A stretch of DNA of 64,000 bases from Bacteroidota bacterium (lineage in GTDB: Bacteria > Bacteroidota > Bacteroidia > 2-12-FULL-35-15). The notes below the pieces were generated by a model that worked only from the letters and a program-made list of their open reading frames with translations, did no database searches and had not been told where the DNA came from. Position numbers and translations under genes: made by a program. Positions 45,090 through 52,980 of the stretch are shown here, one piece after another; position 1 is the stretch's first letter, and every line of letters begins with the position of its first letter. The DNA lies in assembly GCA_025963725.1 (NCBI GenBank), contig JAOQAE010000003.1, forward strand, positions 310,001-374,000. Reading direction: 5' to 3'.

Positions 45090-46991
45090 TTAATACGCCC
45101 TTACGTTCTTTCCTTCCATATAGTTGATGAACGATTTGTTCACCACCTTATTTCCGCCGGGAGTCGGGTAATTCCCTGTAAAGTACCAGTCGCCGCTATG
45201 GTTCGGGATGGCGTTATGCAGGCCTTCGATGGACTGGTAAATGATCTCCACCTCTGCATTGATGCTTTCGGGGCGAAGCAGCTCCGCGATCTTTTTCGAG
45301 ATCTGCTCTGCCGTGAAGAGGTCGTATATTTCTTTCACCACATTGGTGATCTGTTCTTTCGGTAATTCTTCCTGGGCCTTTGCTTTTTCATACAATTCAT
45401 CGAGCAGGTTCTCTTTGAAATTATCTTTCAGCAAATGGATGGCTGCCTGGAAAGCAATGAAATCGCCCAGCTTGGCCATGTCGATCCCGTAACAATCGGG
45501 ATAACGGATCTGCGGTGCAGAGGAAACGATGACAATTTTTTTAGGCCCGAGGCGATCGAGGATCCTTAAAATACTTTGCTTTAATGTTGTTCCGCGAACG
45601 ATGGAATCATCGAGCACCACGAGGTTATCGGTTCCTTCCCTCACGCATCCGTAGGTGGTATCGTATACGTGCGCCACCATATCATCGCGCTTGGAATCGT
45701 TGGTAATAAAGGTTCTCAGCTTCGCATCCTTGATCGCGATCTTTTCGATGCGCGGATGTACGGAGAGGATGTTGCTCAGCTCAGGCTCGCTTACTTTGCT
45801 TCCCATTTGCAGGATCTTATGACGCTTCACGGTATTGTTGTAATGGTGAAGGCCTTCAATGAAGCCGCCGAAGGCAACCTCTGCGGTATTTGGAATATAG
45901 GAGAATACTGTGTTTTCAAGGTCGTAATCAACCGATTTTAAAACGGCCGGACAAAGCTGGCTTCCCAGCTTCTGGCGCTCACGGTAAATATCGGCATCGC
46001 TTCCGCGTGAAAAGTAAATGCGCTCGAAGGAGCATGCCGTTTTTTCCAGCGGCTTGTTGATCTCGAATTCGCCGAAGCTGCCGTTCTTTTTAATGATCAG
46101 CGCATGGCCGGGTGTAAGCTCTTTTACCTCTTCGATGGGAACGTTGAATGCCGTTTGAATGACCGGGCGCTCGGATGTTACTACCACCACCTCATCATCG
46201 CTGTAATAGAATACCGGGCGGATCCCGTTCGGGTCGCGCAATACAAAGGCATCACCATGTCCGAACAAGCCGGCCATAGCATATCCTCCATCCCACTTCT
46301 TGCTTGCATCTTTTAAAATGCGCTGCACATCCAGCTGCTCTGCAATAAGGGAAGATATCTCGAAATTATCGTGTCCTTCTTTTTTGAAATGACGGAACAG
46401 TCGCTCATTTTCCTCATCGAGGAAATGCCCGATCTTTTCCATCACAGTTACCGTATCTGCTTTTTCTTTGGGATGCTGACCGAGGTCGACCAGCTGCTGA
46501 AACAGCTCATCCACATTGGTAAGGTTGAAATTACCGGCAACAACGAGGTTGCGGGTCATCCAGTTGTTCTGGCGAAGGAAAGGGTGGCAGTTCTCCACTG
46601 AGTTGCCGCCGTATGTGGCATAGCGCAAATGCCCGAGAAATAATTCACCGGTATAGGCCATGTTCTTTTTCAGCCATGCAGCATCCTGCAGTCGGTCGGG
46701 ATTTTTCTTGTAAAGGTCTTCGAACTTTCCGTTGATCTTCGCAAAGATCTCCTTGATAGCTCCGCTGCCCAGCGCCCTGTTGCGGCTGATGTACCTGGTG
46801 CCTGCCGCTACATCGAACTTGATGTTGGCAATTCCGGCGCCGTCCTGTCCGCGGTTGTGCTGCTTCTCCATGAGCAGGTACATCTTGTTGACCCCGTAAA
46901 GGGCTGTACCATATTTTTTGATGTAATAATCCAATGGTTTTAGTAAGCGTACTACCGCTATTCCGCACTCATGTTTTATTGCATCGCTCAT
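45090..46991 (-). CDS. purF: Amidophosphoribosyltransferase (long Bacteroidota form)
   Basis: Catalyses the first committed step of purine synthesis: PRPP plus glutamine gives phosphoribosylamine. The ATG at 46991 gives 633 residues, longer than E. coli PurF (505). The nucleophile is C9 in HECGIAVVRL, exposed after removal of a short propeptide. Class II glutaminase motifs include QHNRGQDGAG and GHLRYATYGG. The PRPP loop is LDDSIVRGTTLKQS in the C-terminal transferase domain. Insertions in the glutaminase half (HFLDEENERLFRHFKKEG) account for extra length, as in other Bacteroidota. A -7 box (47030-47037) lies upstream. It could be the second, divergent PurF-like paralogue that many of these genomes carry. 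Confidence 0.87.
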   Translation of the reverse strand: MSDAIKHECGIAVVRLLKPLDYYIKKYGTALYGVNKMYLLMEKQHNRGQDGAGIANIKFDVAAGTRYISRNRALGSGAIKEIFAKINGKFEDLYKKNPDRLQDAAWLKKNMAYTGELFLGHLRYATYGGNSVENCHPFLRQNNWMTRNLVVAGNFNLTNVDELFQQLVDLGQHPKEKADTVTVMEKIGHFLDEENERLFRHFKKEGHDNFEISSLIAEQLDVQRILKDASKKWDGGYAMAGLFGHGDAFVLRDPNGIRPVFYYSDDEVVVVTSERPVIQTAFNVPIEEVKELTPGHALIIKKNGSFGEFEINKPLEKTACSFERIYFSRGSDADIYRERQKLGSQLCPAVLKSVDYDLENTVFSYIPNTAEVAFGGFIEGLHHYNNTVKRHKILQMGSKVSEPELSNILSVHPRIEKIAIKDAKLRTFITNDSKRDDMVAHVYDTTYGCVREGTDNLVVLDDSIVRGTTLKQSILRILDRLGPKKIVIVSSAPQIRYPDCYGIDMAKLGDFIAFQAAIHLLKDNFKENLLDELYEKAKAQEELPKEQITNVVKEIYDLFTAEQISKKIAELLRPESINAEVEIIYQSIEGLHNAIPNHSGDWYFTGNYPTPGGNKVVNKSFINYMEGKNVRAY

Positions 46992-47029
46992 GTTTTTCTG
47001 GATTTTCCGGGGGTGAATACTTATTAACA

Positions 47030-47037
47030 CAAATTTA
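47030..47037 (-). promoter_or_regulatory. Putative -7 box for purF
   Basis: TAAATTTG on the reverse strand is an exact TAnnTTTG match 38 bases before the ATG, giving a leader near 33 bases. It lies downstream of the candidate RNA's terminator, so purF and that RNA are separate transcripts. No purine riboswitch-like fold was seen in the short leader. Confidence 0.5.
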
Positions 47038-47093
47038 CATAATTTATTTCGAAATGCCCTGTAAATTAGACCGACTGGGGATTTTTAAAGACC

Positions 47094-47281
47094 AAAAAAA
47101 CAAATCCCGAAGAGCTTGTCACAACTTCGGGATTTTGGATAAAACTAAACATGAAACACTGTTGTGCTACTCCTTCACAACAACAAGCTTTTAAGCATAA
47201 AGGATGGTTTATAGACAAACCAATAAGAGCATTATGCTGAGACAAAGAACATAACTCTCTGCGCATTATGCAAACACAAAT
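47094..47281 (-). ncRNA. Candidate structured small RNA (about 190 nt) upstream of purF
   Basis: In a 600-base divergent gap, the reverse strand shows an exact -7 box (47287-47294) followed by four hairpins. Hairpin 1 (47229-47271) pairs GCATAATGC with a second GCATAATGC, with one A-A mismatch, plus an inner GAGA/TCTC. Hairpin 2 (47205-47222) is TGGTTT/AAACCA. Hairpin 3 (47160-47182) is TGTTGTG/CACAACA with loop AAGGAGTAG. Hairpin 4 (47102-47135) has an 11-bp stem followed by GTTTTTTT, a strong intrinsic terminator. AGCTTGT (47185-47191) can also pair with the hairpin 4 loop (ACAAGCT). No gene lies on this strand upstream, so the terminator needs another explanation. I do not recognise a known RNA family; length is 6S-like but the fold is not clearly so. 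Confidence 0.5.
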
Positions 47282-47286
47282 TAGGT

Positions 47287-47294
47287 CAAAAATA
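47287..47294 (-). promoter_or_regulatory. Putative -7 box for the candidate small RNA
   Basis: TATTTTTG on the reverse strand matches TAnnTTTG exactly and would start a transcript near 47281. No -33 element was recognised. Confidence 0.4.
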
Positions 47295-47572
47295 AGATTT
47301 CGGAGGGCGATATTGACCGTTTGCCACGCGGAGGGACAGAATCCATAAAAACCTTTGATGATAACGCCTTCAGGAGAAACTTATGCATGAATAAGAACCC
47401 GGAATACACCGGAAAAAGTAAGTTTTCGGACGAAGAACCGGGACGAAAAAAAAGTGATTTTTTTTCCGTGCCGCTCCGTTTATTTCTAAAAAGCGCCCAC
47501 TTATTCCTCAAGAGCCTTTTTCGACTATTTCTCAATAGAAGCTTGAAAATTAGGTTTTTAAATACTGAATTC
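47295..47572. other. Gene-free divergent spacer, nothing recognised
   Basis: The rest of the gap between purF and the helical-repeat gene is A-rich on the plus strand near 47440-47470. It contains only short open frames without recognisable protein features. No repeat family of this window occurs in it. Confidence 0.5.
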
Positions 47573-47580
47573 TATATTTG
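47573..47580 (+). promoter_or_regulatory. Putative -7 box for the helical-repeat gene
   Basis: TATATTTG is an exact TAnnTTTG match 31 bases before the ATG at 47611. The upstream region is T-rich but no clear -33 TTG at proper spacing was found. Confidence 0.5.
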
Positions 47581-47610
47581 TGGGCTCAAAATCTGCACGA
47601 AGGACACGCC

Positions 47611-49170
47611 ATGACAAAAGACCTGCATACACTGATCAAATCGCTTACGTCGAGCGAAAAGGGCTATGTGAAAAAGCATTCTATCGTGCATGTGATCGGC
47701 GACCAGAACAAATACATCAAGCTTTTTGATGCCATTGACAAGCAAAAGGAGTATGATGAAAAAGAGATCATCCAGAAATTCGCGGATGATCCCATCCTGA
47801 ATAATTTTTCCGTAGCCAAAAAGTATTTGTTCCGCTTTATTTTAAAATGCCTGGAATCATACAATACCAATGCGAAGACGGAGCTGCGGAGCATCCTGAA
47901 CCATATCGAGATCCTCCACAATAAGAACCTGCCCGGCGTAGCGAAGAAAATGCTTACAAAAGCAAAAGCCACCGCACAGCAGTATGAGCTGTATGAGTTC
48001 ATGGAGGAGATCATTGACTGGGAAATTGTTTTTATAGTGGAGGAAGCGAACTCTCAAAATTACCTGGAGCTGGTGAATAAATATTTCGGGGAGCTGTACG
48101 ATTCGATCGAAAAGAAAAAAACCATTATTGGCTACAAGCACCTGTACCAGAAGCTTCGCGCAAAGGCTTTGTACATGGGCCTTCCGAGGAATGATGAGGA
48201 TGTGCTTGAATTTCAGAAAATAGCAGACCAGGTGAGCAAGAATGACACAAACCTGCTCTCCACCTTTAATGCGCAATTTTACCGCAACCTGATGCAGGCG
48301 AATTTCCTTTTCATAAGCAACGAGCATAAGCAGGCGAATGAGCTGATGGAAAAGAATGTGAAGCTGATGGAAGAGTTCCCGCACATGATCGAGCTGCGGC
48401 CGGCGATCTACCTTGGAATGCTGCGCAACAAAGCGGTGAACGAGCTTTCGCTGATGCGCTATAAGCCGCTGTTCGACACTATCCGAAAGATGGATGCCTT
48501 TGTGGAGAAGTACGGGCAGATGAACCGCTATTTTGAAGTGATGGCTGAAAACCTGAAGCTGTTCGTGTACATTCCAACAGGGCAGTTTACCGAAGCGCTG
48601 AAGATCGCCGAAAAGCTGGATGTGCTTTACAAGCAGCTGCCCCCTACAAAAACGCTGACCAAGGAAAGGCAGCTGCAGCATTATGCATTTGCATATATCT
48701 ACATTGCGCTGGAAGATTACAAGCTGGCCAACCAGCACATCAATTCGTTGCTGAACAACCATGAATTCGACATCCGCAGCGACCTGTTCTGCTTCGGGCA
48801 GATCCTGAGCCTCATCATTCATTTTGAGCTGGGGAACGTGGAGCTGCTCGATTACCGCGCGCGCTCCACCTACAACCTTTTGCTCAAGCGTAATCACTTA
48901 TACGAGTTCGAAAAACAGATCATCGTGTTCCTGAAGAACACAAAGAGCATGACACGCAAATCGCCTGAAATAAGGCAGGCATTCATTGAGCTGAAGGAAA
49001 GCATTGAACGCATCACGGAAAACAACAAGCTGGAAAAAAATGCGCTGAGCCTGTTCGACCTGATCTCCTGGCTGGAAAGCAAGATCGAAGGGAAGAGCTT
49101 TATCGAGATCAAGCAGGAAAAGTTCAATCAGCTGCTTTCCTCCGAAGGCGCGAATGCGCACATGCATTAA
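47611..49170 (+). CDS. Large alpha-helical (TPR-like) cytosolic protein of unknown function
   Basis: 519 residues from the ATG at 47611; no signal peptide or membrane segment. The N-terminal about 90 residues (LIKSLTSSEKGYVKKHS, KKYLFRFILKCLESYN) look like a compact helical domain found in a Bacteroidota-specific family. The remainder is a solenoid of paired helices resembling degenerate TPRs (AFAYIYIALEDYKLANQHINSLLNN). It is highly charged, with many Lys and Glu. Probably a scaffold or protein-interaction factor; I cannot name a partner. It has its own -7 box and is convergent with the AraC gene, ending one base from it. Confidence 0.8.
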   Translation: MTKDLHTLIKSLTSSEKGYVKKHSIVHVIGDQNKYIKLFDAIDKQKEYDEKEIIQKFADDPILNNFSVAKKYLFRFILKCLESYNTNAKTELRSILNHIEILHNKNLPGVAKKMLTKAKATAQQYELYEFMEEIIDWEIVFIVEEANSQNYLELVNKYFGELYDSIEKKKTIIGYKHLYQKLRAKALYMGLPRNDEDVLEFQKIADQVSKNDTNLLSTFNAQFYRNLMQANFLFISNEHKQANELMEKNVKLMEEFPHMIELRPAIYLGMLRNKAVNELSLMRYKPLFDTIRKMDAFVEKYGQMNRYFEVMAENLKLFVYIPTGQFTEALKIAEKLDVLYKQLPPTKTLTKERQLQHYAFAYIYIALEDYKLANQHINSLLNNHEFDIRSDLFCFGQILSLIIHFELGNVELLDYRARSTYNLLLKRNHLYEFEKQIIVFLKNTKSMTRKSPEIRQAFIELKESIERITENNKLEKNALSLFDLISWLESKIEGKSFIEIKQEKFNQLLSSEGANAHMH

Positions 49171-49171
49171 C

Positions 49172-50128
49172 CTATTTAAAAGCCGTTGGCGGCAGCCCGT
49201 ATTTTTTTCTGAATGCCTTGCTGAAATGCTGGATGGAGGAATATCCCAATTCAAATGCAATTTCACCCACCGTTTTATTTCTTTGATCCAGCGCGCCCTT
49301 TGCAAGCTCCAGCTTTGCATCGGAGAGATATCCGTAAATGGTGTGATCAAAGATCTCCTTAAACCCGCGCTTGAGCTTAAACTCGTTGATCCCTGAAATA
49401 ATAGCCAGCTGGGGAAGCGAAGGCGGATGCTCCATGTGCTGAAGAAGATAATCGCGTGCGAAGAGGATCCGCTCCCGGTCGTACTCATTTTTAATTACGC
49501 TTTGCTGCGGAAGGCTTTTTTCAGCTGAAGCCGCGAGCAAGGCCATCAACTCCGTTGCCTTTGCTTTCAAGTACATCTCTTTTAAGCTGCCTGTGTAGCT
49601 GCAGCCAGCCATATCGTTCAGTGCGTTGTGCATGGACAGGCTAATAAATTGCGGCGCCGCAGAAAAGCTGCCGGCCTTTTTCCGCTTCACAAGCTTACGG
49701 AACATGGTGAGGCTTTCGCTTGCGTCTTCGCTCAGCTTCAGAAATGCCTCAGGGCTGAACCGGATGATGCAGATGCTTTGCCGGAGCCCTTTGGCCGTAA
49801 GCGCAAGCGCTTCCGCTCCCCTGCTCATCAGCAGGCATTGCTGCGGGATCATTTCCTCTTTCCATTTGCGGGGCTTTTCAGCAAGCAATGCTTTGCCTTC
49901 CAGGTTCAGGCAGAGATAAACCCCGGGAGCGGCATGCACTTGCAGGCTTAGTTCCCCGGAAGTGTTCCAGCGGACATACAACAATTCTGCTCCCGCAAAT
50001 TGGAGGGCGGTGCATGTAAGCCCCGCCATTCCCTGATCCCGCAAGGGCTTCGCGGCAGCGCCCGGCGAAGGAAGCGTTGCCTCGTACAGCACTTTTTTAT
50101 TTCCAACATGCGTGACCCGTATATTCAT
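49172..50128 (-). CDS. AraC family transcriptional regulator
   Basis: 318 residues. The N-terminal half is an unassigned ligand or sensor region. The C-terminal about 100 residues form the double helix-turn-helix of AraC/XylS proteins: PSLPQLAIISGINEFKLKRGFKEIF for the first, and TVGEIAFELGYSSIQHFSKAFRKKYG for the second with its signature. It is divergent from the small HMA-like gene and the GIN-domain gene, which it may regulate, and convergent with the helical-repeat gene. The effector is unknown. Confidence 0.92.
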   Translation of the reverse strand: MNIRVTHVGNKKVLYEATLPSPGAAAKPLRDQGMAGLTCTALQFAGAELLYVRWNTSGELSLQVHAAPGVYLCLNLEGKALLAEKPRKWKEEMIPQQCLLMSRGAEALALTAKGLRQSICIIRFSPEAFLKLSEDASESLTMFRKLVKRKKAGSFSAAPQFISLSMHNALNDMAGCSYTGSLKEMYLKAKATELMALLAASAEKSLPQQSVIKNEYDRERILFARDYLLQHMEHPPSLPQLAIISGINEFKLKRGFKEIFDHTIYGYLSDAKLELAKGALDQRNKTVGEIAFELGYSSIQHFSKAFRKKYGLPPTAFK

Positions 50129-50215
50129 TATTCCCGATTATATAAATTTTTATCCTTTACATACAAATATGCAGAAAATTTTGTTTTCACCTTTGCCTCA
50201 CAAAAATTATAAAAC

Positions 50216-50434
50216 ATGGTTGAAGTGTTTAAAACAAATGTGAGCTCGAAGCGCGAGGCACATATCATTTCGGAGGACCTTGCCGCCTTCTTTCCCGGCT
50301 GGAAAATAAAATTCGACCTGGAGGATTGTGATAACATCCTGCGGATCGATTCGGGCGGCGAGCCTGTGATCGCGGAGCATGTAAAAAATATAGTAACCCG
50401 GTTCGGCTACACTGCCGAGCCATTAAACGATTAA
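50216..50434 (+). CDS. Small HMA-like ferredoxin-fold protein
   Basis: 72 residues. The pattern MVEVFKTNVSSKREAHIISEDL...FDLEDCDNILRIDS...IAEHVKNIVTRFGY matches a beta-alpha-beta-beta-alpha-beta fold like heavy-metal-associated domains, but the CxxC metal motif is missing; only the cysteine in EDCDN is present. It is therefore probably not a metal chaperone. It begins 87 bases from the divergent AraC gene and is followed after 3 bases by the GIN-domain gene, so the two are one operon. Confidence 0.75.
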   Translation: MVEVFKTNVSSKREAHIISEDLAAFFPGWKIKFDLEDCDNILRIDSGGEPVIAEHVKNIVTRFGYTAEPLND

Positions 50435-50437
50435 GAT

Positions 50438-51124
50438 ATGGTAAGCTTTAAACGGTTAAGACAAATGATCGAAGTACCGGGAAACGGGAACATTGTTACA
50501 AAAGAAATAAGCATCAGCTCCTTCATCCGCCTGCATGTAAGCGGATACGGGGGGGCGGAGATCATCCAGTCGGACGAGGAGAAAGTAACAATTGAAACGG
50601 ATGAGAACCTACATGATTTTTTTGAGGTGGTGAACTCGGGGCGCACGCTGTATGTGACCTCCGAGGCCAAGCTGCGCATCCCGGTATTCACAAAGCTGAA
50701 GGTGAAGATCTATTGCAGGCAGGTGTTTGTGATCAATAATTCCTGCCAGGGCGACCTCACTTCGGGAAACATGCTGCTATCAACAGAACCGCTGGAGCTC
50801 AAGATCAATTCGCATGGAAATACGGACCTGCAGCTGGGAGCGCCGCTGATAAAGGTATCGGCAGCCTGCCACGGGAACATTAAGCTCCGGGGCGAATGCC
50901 ATGAGCTGAACATTAAAAACGCTTCGCATGGCGACCTGGATTGCAGGGAGATGCTGGCAGACAAAACAACGATCACGAATGCTGCGCATGGCAATGTGCT
51001 GCTTTACTCAAAAGAAGAGATCAGGATCAGGAACGCAGGACAAGGCTACATTCATTATTACGGCGATGGCAAGCTGAAGAACATTGTGCATCATGGCAAT
51101 GGCGAAGTTGCTCATAAGAAGTAG
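50438..51124 (+). CDS. GIN-domain (DUF2807) beta-helix protein without signal peptide
   Basis: 228 residues. From residue 20 onward the sequence has the repeating beta-strand turns of the putative autotransporter adhesin head GIN domain (DUF2807): FIRLHVSGYGGAEIIQ, LELKINSHGNTDLQL, VSAACHGNIKLRGE and IKNASHGDLDC. Most family members are exported or lipoproteins, but no signal peptide is visible here; the protein starts MVSFKRLRQMIEVPG. It is co-transcribed with the HMA-like gene. Its end overlaps the convergent amidohydrolase by 13 bases. Function unknown. Confidence 0.82.
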   Translation: MVSFKRLRQMIEVPGNGNIVTKEISISSFIRLHVSGYGGAEIIQSDEEKVTIETDENLHDFFEVVNSGRTLYVTSEAKLRIPVFTKLKVKIYCRQVFVINNSCQGDLTSGNMLLSTEPLELKINSHGNTDLQLGAPLIKVSAACHGNIKLRGECHELNIKNASHGDLDCREMLADKTTITNAAHGNVLLYSKEEIRIRNAGQGYIHYYGDGKLKNIVHHGNGEVAHKK

Positions 51125-52131
51125 TCCTTTTGCATTCCAAGCCATTCCAGCGCAGAGCCATGCAGAAGCAATTCCTGCACATCCTGCTCGTACGGCATTT
51201 CCTTAATGAGCTTACCGGGCTGTAATTCACCTAAGGGGAAAGGATAATCGGTTCCGAGGGCGATGCGGTTGGCGCCGAACATGCCCACCACGAAATCGAG
51301 CATTACGGGATCATGCACGAGGCTGTCGATCCAGAATTTTCCTAAATACTCACGCGGGTTGATCCTGTTATCGATCGCGACAAGATCGGGACGGCAATTG
51401 AAGCCATGCTCTATGCGGCCTATCGTTGCCGGGAAGGAGCCGCCTCCGTGTGCAAACGCGACACGAAGATCCGGAAGCTTTTCGAACACGCCGCCGAAGA
51501 TCATCGAACAGATGGCGCGGGTTGTTTCCGCAGGCATACCTACCAGCCATGGAAGCCAGTAGCGCTGCATCTCCTTCTCACCCATCATTTCCCAGGGATG
51601 GATGAAAACGGCCATGCCCATTTCTTCACATGCTTTGAAGATCTCAAAATATTTTTCCTCGTTCAGGTTTTCCTGGTTGATGTTTGTGCCGATCTGGATG
51701 CCTTTCAAGCCGATCTTTTTACAGCGCTCCAGCTCTTTGATCGCCAGCTGCGGCGCCTGCATCGGGATAGTCCCCAAACCTACAAACCGTTTCGGGTAAC
51801 GCTGAACGATCTCCGCAATGTGATCGTTGAGAAACATGGAAAGGTTGAGGCAGTCATCCGGCTTTGCCCAGTAGCTGAACATTACCGGCACGGTTGATAA
51901 CACCTGCACATCCACCTGGTGATGGTCGCATTCGTGGATCCGCTTTTCGGCGCTCCAGCAATTGTCCTCTATTTCACGGAAGAATTTGCCATCGTCGCGC
52001 ATCATTTTAGCACAGCAAGGCTTGTGATGATCGAGGTGAATGAAGCCGCCATAGCCGAACTTTTCCTTCCAGTTGGGAATGTTTTCCGGGAGGATGTGCG
52101 TGTGAATGTCGATGGTTAAGTATTTTGCCAT
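51112..52131 (-). CDS. ACMSD-like amidohydrolase family decarboxylase
   Basis: 339 residues of the amidohydrolase_2 family. H10 and H12 (DIHTHILP) start the metal site; FIHPWEMMG, FAHGGGSFPATIGR and LGTDYPFPLGE supply further ligands. The overall match is to aminocarboxymuconate-semialdehyde decarboxylase (ACMSD), which removes CO2 from a tryptophan- or 2-nitrobenzoate-derived intermediate with zinc. No other kynurenine-pathway gene is nearby, so the substrate should be treated as provisional. It overlaps the convergent GIN-domain gene; upstream lies a repeat-rich gap. Confidence 0.87.
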   Translation of the reverse strand: MAKYLTIDIHTHILPENIPNWKEKFGYGGFIHLDHHKPCCAKMMRDDGKFFREIEDNCWSAEKRIHECDHHQVDVQVLSTVPVMFSYWAKPDDCLNLSMFLNDHIAEIVQRYPKRFVGLGTIPMQAPQLAIKELERCKKIGLKGIQIGTNINQENLNEEKYFEIFKACEEMGMAVFIHPWEMMGEKEMQRYWLPWLVGMPAETTRAICSMIFGGVFEKLPDLRVAFAHGGGSFPATIGRIEHGFNCRPDLVAIDNRINPREYLGKFWIDSLVHDPVMLDFVVGMFGANRIALGTDYPFPLGELQPGKLIKEMPYEQDVQELLLHGSALEWLGMQKDYFL

Positions 52132-52173
52132 AATGAATGGTTATTTAGAATGATTGAAGCTTAGGTCACGCAC

Positions 52174-52303
52174 AGATCCTGATCCGCCCAGGCGGACAGG
52201 ATGACCCCGCCGCACACTTCCCAATACTCGATAGCTACCGGGACGGAGTGACTTTGCCGTCAGTTCGAGTATCCTTCCTTTTTCAGGAAGGATGTATCGA
52301 GAA
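52174..52303 (+). repeat. Two adjacent interspersed repeat elements
   Basis: 52174-52205 is an AGAT...ATGAC element with an inner TCCGCC/GGCGGA hairpin. 52261-52303 is a TTCGAGT...GTATCGAG element with inner hairpin ATCCTTCCT/AGGAAGGAT. Between them, CGATAGCTACCGGGA is a decayed relative of the palindrome at 61894-61911. Together they fill the gap between gmk and the amidohydrolase gene. Confidence 0.75.
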
Positions 52304-52317
52304 CAAGGCAACGAAGC

Positions 52318-52884
52318 TTACAGCTTCAGAAATTCTCCCACAATATTCTCCGCTTCTTCCAGCGCTTTTTCGAGATTATCGTTGTGAATGATGCAGTCGA
52401 ACTGGTCCGCGGTTTTTATCTCCTGCTCCGCCTTTCCCATTCTGCGTGCAATGCTCTCGGGTGTTTCGGTTTCCCTCATTTTCAGGCGGCTTTCGAGGTG
52501 TGCAATGCTTGGAGGCATTACAAAGATCGCGAGCGCCTTATCACCGAACTGTTTTTTCAGGTTCAGTCCGCCAAGCACATCCATATCGAAAATGATATGC
52601 TTTTCATTCCGCCAGATGCGTTCGATCTCCGATTTCAGGGTACCGTAAAAATTATCCTTGTACACTTCCTCCCACTCCACAAACTCATTGTTCGCGATCT
52701 TCTCCCTGAACTCTTCCACGGTTAAGAAATAATAATCCACCCCATAAGTTTCCCCGCGGCGGATATCCCTGCTGCAGGCGGAAATGGAGAATTCAAGATC
52801 GGGAAATACCCGCAGCAAATGTTGAACGATGGTAGTTTTACCTGCGCCTGAGGGGGCTGAAAATATAACTAATTTGCCTTGCAT
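52318..52884 (-). CDS. gmk: Guanylate kinase
   Basis: Phosphorylates GMP to GDP with ATP. The ATG at 52884 gives 188 residues; upstream in-frame codons lie in a repeat and are not family-like. The P-loop SAPSGAGKTT is at residues 9-18. GMP-binding motifs include SACSRDIRRGETYGVDYYF and FVEWEEVYKDNFYGT, followed by DMDVLGGLNLKKQF and RLKMRETETPESIARRM. It follows yicC on the same strand, the usual pairing. Confidence 0.95.
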   Translation of the reverse strand: MQGKLVIFSAPSGAGKTTIVQHLLRVFPDLEFSISACSRDIRRGETYGVDYYFLTVEEFREKIANNEFVEWEEVYKDNFYGTLKSEIERIWRNEKHIIFDMDVLGGLNLKKQFGDKALAIFVMPPSIAHLESRLKMRETETPESIARRMGKAEQEIKTADQFDCIIHNDNLEKALEEAENIVGEFLKL

Positions 52885-52885
52885 A

Positions 52886-52925
52886 ATGTTCGTGTCACCA
52901 CAGATCGCACAGATTAGCACAGATC
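52886..52925 (+). repeat. Short interspersed 'cacagatcgcacagattagcacagat' repeat
   Basis: The gap between gmk and yicC contains a degenerate repeat of CACAGAT units (52892-52924). Its wording resembles a low-complexity intergenic repeat widespread in bacteria. No regulatory role is visible. Confidence 0.5.
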
Positions 52926-52980
52926 ATTTGGGGTGATGTATTCAGATTAGTAGATTAGTAAAAAATTAGTATTTAGCGGA

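Noticed and set aside
46992-47037. Purine riboswitch in the purF leader
   Set aside because: The leader after the -7 box is only about 33 bases, too short for the aptamer, and no P1/P2/P3 arrangement was seen.
47066-47266. 66-residue reverse open frame through the candidate RNA
   Set aside because: It runs straight through the terminator stem and T-run, is Cys-rich without family resemblance, and the hairpins explain the sequence better.
47857-48897. 346-codon reverse frame opposite the helical-repeat gene
   Set aside because: No start context or domain; the forward frame has a promoter and a protein-like helical pattern.
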